From Collinsella aerofaciens (GTDB lineage: Bacteria; Actinomycetota; Coriobacteriia; Coriobacteriales; Coriobacteriaceae), in NCBI RefSeq assembly GCF_902364945.1, contig NZ_CABJFS010000004.1, positions 1 through 64,000 on the forward strand: a DNA stretch of 64,000 bases, read 5' to 3'. Position 1 is the first letter of the stretch; each line of letters opens with the position of its first letter. Under the pieces are notes generated by a model. The model was not told the DNA's origin. It worked only from the letters and a program-made list of their open reading frames with translations, and ran no database searches. Below, piece by piece: positions 16,927 to 26,073 of the stretch. The translations under genes were made by a program, and so were the position numbers.

Positions 16927-17766
16927 CTAGGACTCCTGCGGTAAGCGCTTCTTGCCCTTGCGGGCGCGGTTTCTAAAGTTCTCGACGGCTTCTTCCATGC
17001 CCAGAGGCACATAGGTGAGCTCATCGAGGTTATCGGGCAGGTAGCAGGCAAGACTTTGCTCCTGCATGTGACCCGCCGTGAGCACATCGTCACTGGGATG
17101 TGCGCCGGGTGTGGCGCAAATGCCATAGACGACGGCACCCATCTCGCGCGTGCGGCGCTCGTATTCGGTCTCGGGGTGCTCGGGATGGTCGCGGCGGACG
17201 TCGTCGCTTACCCAAAGCGTGTCGTAGCCTGCCGCAGCAAACTGCCCCAAGGCGTAGTCGCGCAATGGCTTACTGTCGGTTCGCAGTGTGACGGTGGCAC
17301 CGGCTGAAAAGAGCGGACGGTACAGCATTAGGTGGTCGACATGGACGAGTCGCTTTTTGGCGTACTTGGCCTTGGGCTGCGGCGTGGGAAAGTTGATGGT
17401 GATGGCATCGAGCTCGCCTGCGGCAAATAGCTGCGACAGCGATGCGGCACCTCGGGGCAGGACGAGTGCGTTGGACAGCCCCTGCTCGCAGATTTTCTGT
17501 GCGGCATAGGCGATGCAGATGGGCTCCTGGTCCATACCGATAAAGAGCGTGTCGGGCTCGTGGGCCGCGCGCTCTACAAGGTACGTTCCCTTGCCACAGC
17601 CAAGGTCCAGGTGAAGGTGTTCGAAAGGCTTGCTGCCTGCGGGCGCACAGGCCTTGCGCCAATCTCCGGCATAGGCCTCGGGGTTCGTCTCAATCGCATC
17701 GGCATAGCGCTCCAAGCGCTCCTCGAGCACAAAGTTCTTAGGGGTGCGAGCGTGGACGGCTCCCAT
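16927..17766 (-). CDS. trmB: tRNA (guanine-N7)-methyltransferase, divergent TrmB
   Basis: TrmB methylates G46 in tRNA using S-adenosylmethionine. The 279-residue protein has the SAM site DLGCGKG (54-60) and the second family block INFPTPQPKAKYAKKRL at 124-140. In typical TrmB this block reads F-x-DPWPKKRHxKRRL, so the catalytic Asp and the Trp are replaced (Thr and Gln). A long C-terminal region beyond the usual about 215 residues is also unusual. The ATG follows AAGGAGCCTC. TrmB is the best call, though activity or specificity may differ. Confidence 0.75.
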   Translation of the reverse strand: MGAVHARTPKNFVLEERLERYADAIETNPEAYAGDWRKACAPAGSKPFEHLHLDLGCGKGTYLVERAAHEPDTLFIGMDQEPICIAYAAQKICEQGLSNALVLPRGAASLSQLFAAGELDAITINFPTPQPKAKYAKKRLVHVDHLMLYRPLFSAGATVTLRTDSKPLRDYALGQFAAAGYDTLWVSDDVRRDHPEHPETEYERRTREMGAVVYGICATPGAHPSDDVLTAGHMQEQSLACYLPDNLDELTYVPLGMEEAVENFRNRARKGKKRLPQES

Positions 17767-17878
17767 GAGGCTCCTTGGTCATAAGTATGGAACGCATGGC
17801 TGCGCGTTCCGGCGATGGGTTAGAAGGGGGCGATTTGCCCGAACGCTGCGGTGCGGCTCGGCGGCGAGTCGTCGGTGC

Positions 17879-18751
17879 CTACAGACGCTTGAGAATCACA
17901 TAGCGGTTGAGCTCGCCGCTGCGACCGTCGGCGTGGAAACGCTCGAGCTCGCGTACGGGAACCTCGCCGCTCTTGTAGAACGTACGGACGCCGCGCACCA
18001 AGTCGGTGATCTGCTGATCGTCAAAGTGATGGCAATAGCGGTAGGCGTGGCGGTCGTTTTGCCAGCCAATGAGGTGGTCGCCGGCTTCAAACTGCGCGGA
18101 ATCGTAACCCTCAAACGGCGGGGTGAGCTCGGCGCGGGCTTCGGCTCGAACGGCCTTGCGCGCCATGCGCTCGTCATTCATAAACTCCCAAAAGCTGATG
18201 GCGATGATGCCGCCCGGGTGCGTCTGGCGCACCAGGGCGTCGAGCACGCGTACGCGGTACTCGCATGACGGCACGTGGTGCATAAAGCCAAAGCAGACCG
18301 AGATGTCGGCGAGCGGGGCGTCGAAAAGCACGTCGGGTGTCTCGGCGGGGTTGAGCTTCATGAGGGCGTCGAGCACGTCGAGTTCCTGGAAGTGCAGGTT
18401 GGGAATGCGCAGGGCGTGGCCGTGGGCGTCTATTGCCAGATCTTGGCACGAGTCGACACCATAGAACTCAAACGGGCAGCTGGCATCTGCCGAGGGGTTT
18501 GCGCCGTCGACGCCCTTGGCGGCAAGTGCCCCGCCGGCGGCAAAGTTCTCGAATCGCATATTGCCGCAGGCAAGGTCGAAGACGCGGACGGGATGCTCGA
18601 TCGTGGCCACATCGAGCTGATCAAGCGCGATGTCCATGGTGCGCACCCAGCCGGGCCACGGGGCCTGGCGCGTATCGGAAAAGGAAGCGGAGTGCTCGCG
18701 ATAGAACGTATTGTTGAGCTGGATGAGCGATGATGCGAAATCGCGGTTCAC
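17879..18751 (-). CDS. Class I SAM-dependent methyltransferase, Trm9/ALKBH8-like
   Basis: The N-terminus (NNTFYREHSASFSDTRQAPWP) matches the F-S-x-TR-x-x-PWP block of eukaryotic Trm9. VFDLACGNMRF (SAM motif I), GVDSC, a HHVPSCEYRV block and HPGGIIAISFWEF follow, and near the C-terminus YRYCHHFDDQQ corresponds to the Trm9 YYHLY segment. Trm9 methylates cm5U at wobble position 34 to mcm5U; the cm5U group is made by Elp3, and an Elp3 homologue lies 2 kb away. I choose the GTG at 18751 (290 residues) because GGAGGG lies 10 bases upstream. The function is inferred from motif resemblance. Confidence 0.7.
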   Translation of the reverse strand: MNRDFASSLIQLNNTFYREHSASFSDTRQAPWPGWVRTMDIALDQLDVATIEHPVRVFDLACGNMRFENFAAGGALAAKGVDGANPSADASCPFEFYGVDSCQDLAIDAHGHALRIPNLHFQELDVLDALMKLNPAETPDVLFDAPLADISVCFGFMHHVPSCEYRVRVLDALVRQTHPGGIIAISFWEFMNDERMARKAVRAEARAELTPPFEGYDSAQFEAGDHLIGWQNDRHAYRYCHHFDDQQITDLVRGVRTFYKSGEVPVRELERFHADGRSGELNRYVILKRL

Positions 18752-19018
18752 GGCGCGGAACTCCCTCCGTTGGCGGTGCGGAATAAACAGTACGACCATA
18801 CTACCGTTAACGCCGCAACGGGGACAACCGAGCTGCGGGTCATTGCTTTGTTTGGACACATTTCCGCAGCTCATATGCGCCCGCAACCTCCGGTTGTCAA
18901 AAATCTCACTAGAATAGGTGGCATGCTTTTGGCGGTGGCGGATAGATTTTTAACTGTGCAAGGCGCCTTAAGAACAAAAACGGTCCGGCGGCACGGCTGG
19001 CATCACATAGGAGGAACC

Positions 19019-19741
19019 ATGAATGTAGAAACTGCGCAGCGGCTCGCCGACCTTCGCCGCAGCAAGGGCTTTAGCCAAGAGGGATTGGCGCGAAAGCTGG
19101 GACTGTCGCGCCAGGCGGTCAGTAAATGGGAGCGCGCGGAGAGCTCGCCCGATACCGAGAACCTGATCTCGCTCGCCAAGCTCTATGGTGTGAGTCTGGA
19201 CGAGCTGCTCAATCCGAGCGACGAGATCGAGGACGATATCGAGTTTGAGAATGAGGACCGCGCCCGCCAGCGCGAGGCCGAGGCGGCGGAGCGAGCCCGT
19301 ACCCACGAGGCGGCGGCACGCGCTACCGAGGCCGCAACGCAGGCGAGTGATGCCGCGGCTAAGGCGGCGCAGGCTGCAAGCTGGAGCGCGCAGGCCGCCA
19401 ATGCTGCTACGGCGCAGGTGACGAGTGGCGGCGCGGTTGGCTCGACTCCGGTGAAGGGGCCGTTCCAGTCGTTTCCGTATTGGGCCGTGTGCTGGCTGCT
19501 GTTCTTTTTGCTGATGTTCCTGTTTGGTGCCGGCCCCTTTGCCGCGCTAATCTTCTTCACGATTCCCATCTATCACTGGGTGGCGCGTGCGCTCGATGGC
19601 GATTGGGCGCGCGGGGATATTCAGATTGGTCCGGCGCCGGTGGCGGTTAAGGCTCAGGAGAAGGATGCTTCTGCGGAACCTGATGCTGACGTAGCTACTG
19701 CGGCCACCGCTGAGCCATGTGCCAAAGAGGGTGACGAATGA
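19019..19741 (+). CDS. XRE-family regulator with C-terminal membrane segments
   Basis: Residues 1-65 form a Cro/C1-type helix-turn-helix (FSQEGLARKLGLSRQAVSKWERAES, then LYGVSLDELLN). An Ala-rich coiled-coil linker (about 75-140) and two hydrophobic segments (about 155-195, WAVCWLLFFLLMFLFGAGPFAALIFFTIPI) follow, then an acidic tail. A membrane-anchored DNA-binding protein would link envelope state to transcription. The ATG follows TAGGAGGAACC. Its stop overlaps the start of the DUF4097 gene (ATGA), so the two are translationally coupled. The palindrome AAGGCGCCTT at 18960-18969 upstream may be its operator. Confidence 0.82.
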   Translation: MNVETAQRLADLRRSKGFSQEGLARKLGLSRQAVSKWERAESSPDTENLISLAKLYGVSLDELLNPSDEIEDDIEFENEDRARQREAEAAERARTHEAAARATEAATQASDAAAKAAQAASWSAQAANAATAQVTSGGAVGSTPVKGPFQSFPYWAVCWLLFFLLMFLFGAGPFAALIFFTIPIYHWVARALDGDWARGDIQIGPAPVAVKAQEKDASAEPDADVATAATAEPCAKEGDE

Positions 19742-20637
19742 TGAAGCTTTCGCATGAATCCAAGCTGCGCCTGGGCGTCGGCATCGGAGCGTTTGTGCTC
19801 ATCATCGGGCTTGTCTTTGGCATTTCGCGGACTTTGATTCATTTTGATGGTCCGTGGGATCTCGACGATGTTGTATCCGGCTTGTCTGGTATGGACGATG
19901 TTGTTGACGACGATGTTTTGAACGATGGCGGTAAATATTCCGCTCAGCCTCAGCAGCTTTCGAGTGCGACCTTTGATGCCGATGAGTTCCGCTACCTCGA
20001 TTTCGATATCAATGCGGCTTCGGTGGACGTCAAGGTTGTCGATGGCAACAAGGCTCGCGTTATCGAGCGGGGGCGCGTTGCCAAGGGTATGGATGCCTCC
20101 AAGGCCGCGACGCAAAACATCGCATTCGTCGAGGACTCGACGCTCAAGGTTTCCCAGTTTGGAAGTGATGACGGTAAGGCAATCGATCGCTCAGTTACGG
20201 TTGAGCTGCCGCGCCGTGTTGCCGAACATCTGAAGGGAGTCAACGCGCACGTGGGCTCGGGTGATCTGCAGATTGCCGGTGTCATCTGTGATGGTTTTGA
20301 CCTTTTCCTGGGTGCGGGAGATGTAGAGTTTACGGGCAGCGTGACTGATGCGCTCAGTGCTGAGGTCGGTTCGGGCGATGCGACGTTCGAGCTCTACCAG
20401 GCTCCCGCGAAGTCGATGGACGTAAGCGTGGGCTCGGGCGATGTGGAGATAACGGTTCCGAACTCTACGGGCTTTACGGCGAGTCTCACCGTGGGCAGCG
20501 GTGACTTCGAGAGCGATTTCCTTCCGCTTGGCTACGATGGCGAGACCATATTGAATCTTGAATTCGACAACGGTGATAAGTCTGCCACGTATCGTTTTAA
20601 GGTCGGTTCGGGTGACATGTCGTTTGATCCGGAGTGA
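19738..20637 (+). CDS. DUF4097-family membrane-anchored beta-repeat protein
   Basis: One N-terminal transmembrane helix (about 13-35, FVLIIGLVFGI) anchors an extracellular domain. Its C-terminal half is made of regularly spaced G-S-G-D repeats (HVGSGDLQ, EVGSGDAT, SVGSGDVE, TVGSGDFE, KVGSGDMS), the hallmark of the DUF4097 right-handed beta repeat. Biochemical function is unknown; relatives accompany envelope-stress regulators. It is coupled to the XRE-membrane protein by a 4-base overlap, and a terminator follows at 20685-20714. A second ATG directly after the first is an equally good start. Confidence 0.8.
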   Translation: MMKLSHESKLRLGVGIGAFVLIIGLVFGISRTLIHFDGPWDLDDVVSGLSGMDDVVDDDVLNDGGKYSAQPQQLSSATFDADEFRYLDFDINAASVDVKVVDGNKARVIERGRVAKGMDASKAATQNIAFVEDSTLKVSQFGSDDGKAIDRSVTVELPRRVAEHLKGVNAHVGSGDLQIAGVICDGFDLFLGAGDVEFTGSVTDALSAEVGSGDATFELYQAPAKSMDVSVGSGDVEITVPNSTGFTASLTVGSGDFESDFLPLGYDGETILNLEFDNGDKSATYRFKVGSGDMSFDPE

Positions 20638-20684
20638 CATGTGGTTTTCGGAGATCGGTACATATAGGCATGCTCTTTGATGGA

Positions 20685-20714
20685 GGCGCCGGGGCCGTGA
20701 CTGGCTCCGGCGCC
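20685..20714 (+). terminator. Stem-loop terminator after the DUF4097 gene
   Basis: GGCGCCGG (20685-20692) pairs with CCGGCGCC (20707-20714), followed by TTTGCCTTT. It is 48 bases after the DUF4097 stop and just before the Elp3 gene. Confidence 0.75.
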
Positions 20715-20734
20715 TTTGCCTTTACAATGGGGAC

Positions 20735-22642
20735 ATGGAACAGATTATCTTGAACATACTCGAGGCTCTGCGTCGCGGCGAGACCGTGGACGACAAGGCG
20801 CTCGTCAAACTGATACATGCCGAGGCGCGCCGTGAGGGTGCCGACAAACGCGATTTGGCCAAGCGCCGTCTGCTGCCGTTCTACCAGCGGGTTAAACGTG
20901 AGGAGCCGGCTCGGTGGGCTGCGTGGAATGTCGATTCCGATCTGGAACGCCAACTGCTGCAGGTGCTGCGCATGAAGCCGCGCCGCACGGCTTCGGGCGT
21001 GGCGACCATTACCGTCATCACCAAGCCCTGGCCATGCTCGGGCGATTGCCTATTTTGTCCCAACGATCTGCGCATGCCCAAAAGCTATCTGCATGCCGAG
21101 CCGGCGTGCGCCCGTGCGGAGCAAAATTGCTTTGACCCGTATCTGCAGGTGAGTGCCCGTTTGACGGCGCTTTCGCAAATGGGGCATGCGATCGATAAGA
21201 TCGAGCTCATTGTGCTCGGCGGTACCTGGAGCGACTATCCGCAAGGGTATCAAACGTGGTTTATGTCGGAGCTATTCCGTGCGCTCAATGACGATGCCGT
21301 CGCCGGCGTGGCGGCAAACCCCATGTTGGCGCGTCCGGGCGTCAGCCGTGCCGAGGCAGGGCGTCTGCTCGATGACGCTCCCGCCGATGCCCTGCCGCCT
21401 GTGGTAGCAGAGCGCCGCGAGCGCTATCGGGCCGCCGGCATTGCGACAGACGAGGTCGAGCTTGCTGCCGGCGTTGCCGACGAGCAGGGGCGTGTGGATG
21501 CTGCCGTGGGCGGCTATAACCGTGCGGTGTGTCGTCTGTACGGTCCCGGTACGCCGTGGGGCGAGGTCACTGAGTGGCAGACGGCAACGATGGAGGAGCT
21601 CGAGCGTCAGCAGCGCATCAACGAGACGGCGAAGCATCGCGTGGTGGGACTCGTTATCGAGACGCGCCCCGATGCTGTAACGCCGCAGGCGCTTACGCTC
21701 ATCCGCCGCCTGGGCTGCACCAAGATCCAGATGGGTATCCAGAGCCTCGACCAGCACCTGCTCGATATCAACGAGCGTCGCATTTCGGTGGCGCAGATCG
21801 AGCGGGCGTTTTCGCTTGCGCGCCTGTTTGGCTTTAAGATCCACGCGCATTTTATGCTTAACTTGCTGGGCGCCACGCCCGAGGGGGACAAGCGCGACTA
21901 CGAACGCTTTATGACCGAAGGGGCCTTTATGCCCGACGAGGTCAAGGTCTACCCGTGCGCGCTCATCGAGGGCTCGCGTCTGGTGGGCTGCTATGAGCGT
22001 GGCGAGTGGCGCCCCTATACCGAGGAAGAGCTGCTTGATGTGTTGGCCGATGACATCGTGGTGACGCCGGCGTTCTGCCGCATCAGTCGCATGATCCGCG
22101 ACTTTAGCTCCGACGACATCATGGTGGGCAACAAGAAGCCCAACCTGCGTCAGCTCGTCGAAAACCGCTTGGCGGCTCGTGGGGAAGGCACGACGGTGCG
22201 TGAGATTCGCTATCGCGAGATCAGTACGGCGGGTGCCGACCTGGATGAGCTGACCCTTGACGAGGGGGTGGCGTACGAGACGCCGGTGACGCACGAGCGC
22301 TTTTTGCAGTGGGTGACACCGCAGGGCAAAATCGCGGGCTTTTTGCGCCTGTCCCTGCCCGACCGCGCGTTTGTTGCCGCGCACGCGGACGAGTTGCCGA
22401 CGATGCCGGAGGAGGCAATGATTCGCGAGGTGCACGTGTATGGCATGGCGGCGCGCGTGGGCGATCAGGGCCAGGCGGCGCAGCATCACGGGTTGGGGCG
22501 TTTGCTCGTAGAGCGTGCGTGCGAGATTGCCCGGGATGCCGGCTATGCGCGCATCAACGTGATCAGCGCGATCGGTACGCGCGAGTACTATCGCCATCTT
22601 GGTTTTTATGACCATGGCCTTTATCTGCAAAAGGAGCTCTAG
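20735..22642 (+). CDS. elp3: Elp3 homologue: radical SAM/GNAT tRNA wobble-uridine carboxymethyltransferase
   Basis: The 635-residue protein has the Elp3 plan. A radical SAM domain carries the cluster cysteines in KPWPCSGDCLFCPND (C-x3-C-x2-C), then LIVLGGTWSDYP, GLVIETRPDAV and GCTKIQMGIQS. A C-terminal GNAT acetyltransferase domain carries HGLGRLLVERA, NVISAIGTREYYRHLGF. Elp3 uses acetyl-CoA and a SAM radical to place carboxymethyl on U34 of tRNA, and single-subunit bacterial and archaeal forms work without the rest of Elongator. The Cys spacing is tighter than the eukaryotic form. The next gene starts immediately after the stop. A Trm9-like methyltransferase is nearby on the other strand. 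Confidence 0.88.
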   Translation: MEQIILNILEALRRGETVDDKALVKLIHAEARREGADKRDLAKRRLLPFYQRVKREEPARWAAWNVDSDLERQLLQVLRMKPRRTASGVATITVITKPWPCSGDCLFCPNDLRMPKSYLHAEPACARAEQNCFDPYLQVSARLTALSQMGHAIDKIELIVLGGTWSDYPQGYQTWFMSELFRALNDDAVAGVAANPMLARPGVSRAEAGRLLDDAPADALPPVVAERRERYRAAGIATDEVELAAGVADEQGRVDAAVGGYNRAVCRLYGPGTPWGEVTEWQTATMEELERQQRINETAKHRVVGLVIETRPDAVTPQALTLIRRLGCTKIQMGIQSLDQHLLDINERRISVAQIERAFSLARLFGFKIHAHFMLNLLGATPEGDKRDYERFMTEGAFMPDEVKVYPCALIEGSRLVGCYERGEWRPYTEEELLDVLADDIVVTPAFCRISRMIRDFSSDDIMVGNKKPNLRQLVENRLAARGEGTTVREIRYREISTAGADLDELTLDEGVAYETPVTHERFLQWVTPQGKIAGFLRLSLPDRAFVAAHADELPTMPEEAMIREVHVYGMAARVGDQGQAAQHHGLGRLLVERACEIARDAGYARINVISAIGTREYYRHLGFYDHGLYLQKEL

Positions 22643-23521
22643 ATGAACAAGCCGAGTGTTTCTGCCGGCGTCGTTGCCGGCGTTGCTCTGGGAGCCGCGG
22701 CGCTTGGTGCGGCCGCTGTCGCTGTTCGTGCTGCCTGTCTGCAGGTTGCGCGAACCTGCAATGGGTTGGCGCGTGTGAAGCGCGTGCACGACGAGGGCGG
22801 CGACGAAGTCCGCGTATTGGTGCAAGGCGGCGTCTACCAAAGCGCGAGTTACGTTGGCGAGCGTTGGGCTGAGCCCGCCTTTGCGTACTATCGTGCGTTT
22901 GACGACGTGTTTGAGGCCGAGGATGCGATGCGCGACGTTTATGGTCACGGTATCAGCCGTATGCTCATGCTGGGTGGCGGCGGGTTTGCCTATCCCAAGT
23001 TTGCACTGATGTCGCACGAGGGTTTGCGCATGGACGTCATCGAGTATGACGGAGAGATTACGCGTCTGGCCCGCCGCTGGTTCTACCTAGACGAGCTGGA
23101 GCGCACGGCGGGCGATCGCCTACGGGTGATTACTGCCGAGGCGCGTTCGTACCTGGGCGTGACGAGCGTGGGGCATCGTCGCTACGACGTGATCGTGAGC
23201 GATTGCTTTGGCGGTGCCGAGCCCGTGCGCGAGCTGGCGACCGTTGAGGCGCTGCGTTTGGTGCGGGGTAGCTTGAACCCCGGGGGTATCTACGTTGCCA
23301 ATATCGTGAGCGCAAACGAGGGAGGCGATGTGACGTTCCTGCGTGATTGCGCTGCCACGGCACTCGAGGTATTCGCCCACGCCTGGGTGGTCCCATGTGG
23401 CGATGCGGAGTTCGGCGGCGAGGAAAACTACCTGCTCATCGCCAGCGACGGCAACTACGCCTTTGCCGAAGCCGTGCCCTTCGACACCGACTTCCTCGGC
23501 ACCGTCCTTCACGACAAATAA
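22643..23521 (+). CDS. Spermidine-synthase-like SAM-binding protein with N-terminal membrane anchor
   Basis: A hydrophobic Ala/Val-rich N-terminus (about 8-32) precedes a Rossmann methyltransferase-like domain. This contains RMLMLGGGGFAYPKFAL, VIEYDGEI and YDVIVSDCFGG, in the order seen in polyamine synthase-like proteins. The real reaction is unknown, since many such homologues are not aminopropyltransferases. It begins right after the elp3 stop (TAG-ATG) with AAGGAGCT inside elp3, so the two are co-transcribed and perhaps coupled. Length is 292 residues. Confidence 0.72.
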   Translation: MNKPSVSAGVVAGVALGAAALGAAAVAVRAACLQVARTCNGLARVKRVHDEGGDEVRVLVQGGVYQSASYVGERWAEPAFAYYRAFDDVFEAEDAMRDVYGHGISRMLMLGGGGFAYPKFALMSHEGLRMDVIEYDGEITRLARRWFYLDELERTAGDRLRVITAEARSYLGVTSVGHRRYDVIVSDCFGGAEPVRELATVEALRLVRGSLNPGGIYVANIVSANEGGDVTFLRDCAATALEVFAHAWVVPCGDAEFGGEENYLLIASDGNYAFAEAVPFDTDFLGTVLHDK

Positions 23522-23547
23522 GTCTCCCCGTCCCAAAAAGACTGGTC

Positions 23548-25992
23548 TTAGGCGTGGTCGCGCCAGCCGAGAACGCGCTGCTTCATGTCTTCGATGTCGA
23601 GCACGCCTTCGGCAAAGCCCTTGCGCACGAGCTCTTCGGGAACGAACTCATCGTAACGATCAAAGTAAGGCACCTCGCCGGGATAGACGAGCTCGATGGG
23701 ATCGAAGTCCTTCTCGGCCTCGGCGGCGAGCACTTCAAAGAACGTCTCCTCGTCGGCCTTCATCTTAAACTGCATAAAGTACGGGCGTGACGGGTCGAGT
23801 CCGCGAAGGCCTAACTCAGCAGCGCATTTGATTTTAAGCATGCGCTCAAGTGCTAGGAAGGCGTAGCTGCCCAACCAGGGGAAGAGCACCCAGGTGTCGC
23901 CACCCAGGTTGATGAGCGGCTTAGTTCCCGCACCCGAAATCTCGGCGGTATGACGAGCCTGTGCAAGACGTGCCCGTGCGTTGCCCATGAGATACGGATA
24001 TGCCGCATGCTCGTTGAGCGCCTTGCGCATGCGCTCGAGTACGTGTGTATTGATGTCACCGGGGCAGTCGCCAAAGTAGGCCGGCACACGGCCCTTGACC
24101 TGCGTGGCAAAGACGGTATGACGCTTCCAGTCCACTTCCTCGACAATCCAGCAATGGCCTGCAATGGCGATGCGCTCACCGGGCGGTGGGGGATTGACGA
24201 TCGTGCCCAACTCGGCCGACTCGCTGCGAACAGTGAACTCCTCGTTTTCCTGGAACACGGCATAGAACTTAAAGTTGTTGATGATGCGCTCGCCCGCGAG
24301 ACCCACGATGAGCCCGCCGCCCTCGGTGACCTGGATATGGTCGATCTTAATGAGGTGACGCAGCAGCACGCGATAGTCATCGGCCGAGATGCGATGGAAA
24401 TAGCTCAGTGTGAGCACGCGCTGGGCAAGTTCGGCCGGCGTGAGCTCTCCGGTGCTGGCGAGGGTCGACATGGTCTGGTGATAGAGCAGACTGTAGGGGA
24501 GTCGATCGAGCTCGGGCGGTTCGACCCACTTTTCCTCGCGATAGAGTTGTACAAGCGCGATGCCCTGCAGGAGCTTCCAAGGAATGGTCTCGGGCATCAT
24601 CGTGCGCGGCTCGGGTTCTTCCTCGCGCATGACAAACCACATCTCGGGCGGAAGGTCGCGACGGCCTGTGCGGCCCATACGCTGCAAAAAGGAGCTGACG
24701 GTAAACGGCGCGTCAATCTGGAAGGCGCGCTCCAGGCGGCCGATATCGATACCGAGCTCCAGCGTAGAGGTGGTGACGGTTGTCTGCGCCTGCTCCTCGT
24801 CGCGCATGAGCTCCTCGGCCGTCTCGCGCAGCGATGCCGAAAGGTTGCCGTGGTGGATGAGAAAGCGGTCGGGCTCGTGTCGACTTTCGCAGTAGCTGCG
24901 CAGCATGGAGCACACGGCCTCTGCCTCCTCGCGCGAGTTGGCAAAGACCAGGCACTTGCGGCCGCGCGTATGCTCAAAGATGTAGCCCATACCGGGGTCG
25001 GCGTTGTCGGGTGCCGTGTCGGTGGGGTTGAGAAGCGCCTGCTCGGCCGCTCGTGGGATGTCGACTTCGCCCTCGGGGGCCGAGGAAGTGCGACGGTCTT
25101 TGGGAGCGGCCTTGCCCCGCGCCTGCTCGCGACGTTGACGGCGCTCCTCTTGTGTGAGTTGTCCGCTGTGACGCATGTCTTGGGCGCCGGCGGGCAGTGC
25201 CGCGGATGCCGCCGCCTCGATGCGCTCGCACGCAAGCACTTCGGCCTCTTGAGGACCCGTGCTCTCGAATCCCCGCTGCTGTGCCTGGGGACCCGAGTTG
25301 TAGAAGTGCTCCATGGAGATGCGCCACACGCGACGCGGTTCCTCAAAACGGGGGATAACGCAGTCGCGTCCCGTTCCCTGCGAGAGAAAGGCACCCGTGC
25401 GCTCGGGGTCGCCGATGGTGGCCGAAAGGCCAATGCGGCGAGGCTGCACGCCGGCCATGCGCGAGAGTCGCTCGATAAGGCAGAGCGTTTGCCCGCCACG
25501 GTCGCCGCGCATGAGCGAATGGACCTCGTCGATAACCACGTAGCGCAGGTCGCAGAACATGCGCGGGATCGCCATGTGCTTATGGATCAAGAGCGCCTCG
25601 AGCGACTCGGGTGTAATCTGCAAGATGCCGCTCGGCTTTTTGATGAGTTTGGCCTTGTGCGATTGCGAGACGTCGCCATGCCAGTGCCAGACGGGGATGT
25701 CGGCTTCTTCGCACAGGTCATTGAGGCGGACGAATTGGTCGTTGATGAGCGCCTTGAGGGGGCCAATGTAGAGGGCGCCCACGCTTGCGGGCGGGTTCTC
25801 CCAAAACTCGGTCAGGATGGGAAAGAAGGCTGCTTCGGTTTTGCCGGAAGCTGTGGATGCCGTCAGGAGTACATTGTCTTGTGTGTTAAAGATGGCATCT
25901 GCCGCCGCAACCTGAATGGAGCGCAGGCTCTCCCAATCGTGGGAGTAGATGAAGTCTTGGATAAACGGGGCGTAGCGGTCAAAGGCGTTCAT
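23548..25992 (-). CDS. sngC: Lhr-like DEAD/DEAH-box helicase; SngC of a Shango-type defence operon
   Basis: A superfamily 2 helicase of 814 residues: TASTASGKTEA (44-54), DEVH (155-158), GLSATIGDPER and QRMGRTGRRD. About 350 further residues follow the helicase core, as in Lhr-like proteins and BREX BrxHI. A Glu/Arg-rich insert lies between the two RecA-like lobes. ATG 25992 (MNAFDRY) follows AAAGGAGG; an upstream start adds ten residues. It is the third gene after a TerB-domain protein and a BrxD-like ATPase, the published order of the Shango antiphage system (TerB protein, ATPase, helicase). The role in defence is inferred from that synteny. Confidence 0.75.
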   Translation of the reverse strand: MNAFDRYAPFIQDFIYSHDWESLRSIQVAAADAIFNTQDNVLLTASTASGKTEAAFFPILTEFWENPPASVGALYIGPLKALINDQFVRLNDLCEEADIPVWHWHGDVSQSHKAKLIKKPSGILQITPESLEALLIHKHMAIPRMFCDLRYVVIDEVHSLMRGDRGGQTLCLIERLSRMAGVQPRRIGLSATIGDPERTGAFLSQGTGRDCVIPRFEEPRRVWRISMEHFYNSGPQAQQRGFESTGPQEAEVLACERIEAAASAALPAGAQDMRHSGQLTQEERRQRREQARGKAAPKDRRTSSAPEGEVDIPRAAEQALLNPTDTAPDNADPGMGYIFEHTRGRKCLVFANSREEAEAVCSMLRSYCESRHEPDRFLIHHGNLSASLRETAEELMRDEEQAQTTVTTSTLELGIDIGRLERAFQIDAPFTVSSFLQRMGRTGRRDLPPEMWFVMREEEPEPRTMMPETIPWKLLQGIALVQLYREEKWVEPPELDRLPYSLLYHQTMSTLASTGELTPAELAQRVLTLSYFHRISADDYRVLLRHLIKIDHIQVTEGGGLIVGLAGERIINNFKFYAVFQENEEFTVRSESAELGTIVNPPPPGERIAIAGHCWIVEEVDWKRHTVFATQVKGRVPAYFGDCPGDINTHVLERMRKALNEHAAYPYLMGNARARLAQARHTAEISGAGTKPLINLGGDTWVLFPWLGSYAFLALERMLKIKCAAELGLRGLDPSRPYFMQFKMKADEETFFEVLAAEAEKDFDPIELVYPGEVPYFDRYDEFVPEELVRKGFAEGVLDIEDMKQRVLGWRDHA

Positions 25993-26073
25993 GAGGCCTC
26001 CTTTCAAAAGCGAATCTCTCAACGCGGCGAGCAGTGGCTTGCTGCATTACTGCTTCAACGTTCGCCCAGATAA

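Noticed and set aside
21272..23017. A 581-codon minus-strand frame over elp3
   Set aside because: Shadow of elp3, which has clear radical SAM and GNAT motifs.
23950..26073. A 707-codon plus-strand frame over the Lhr-like helicase
   Set aside because: Shadow frame; the minus-strand protein has intact helicase motifs.
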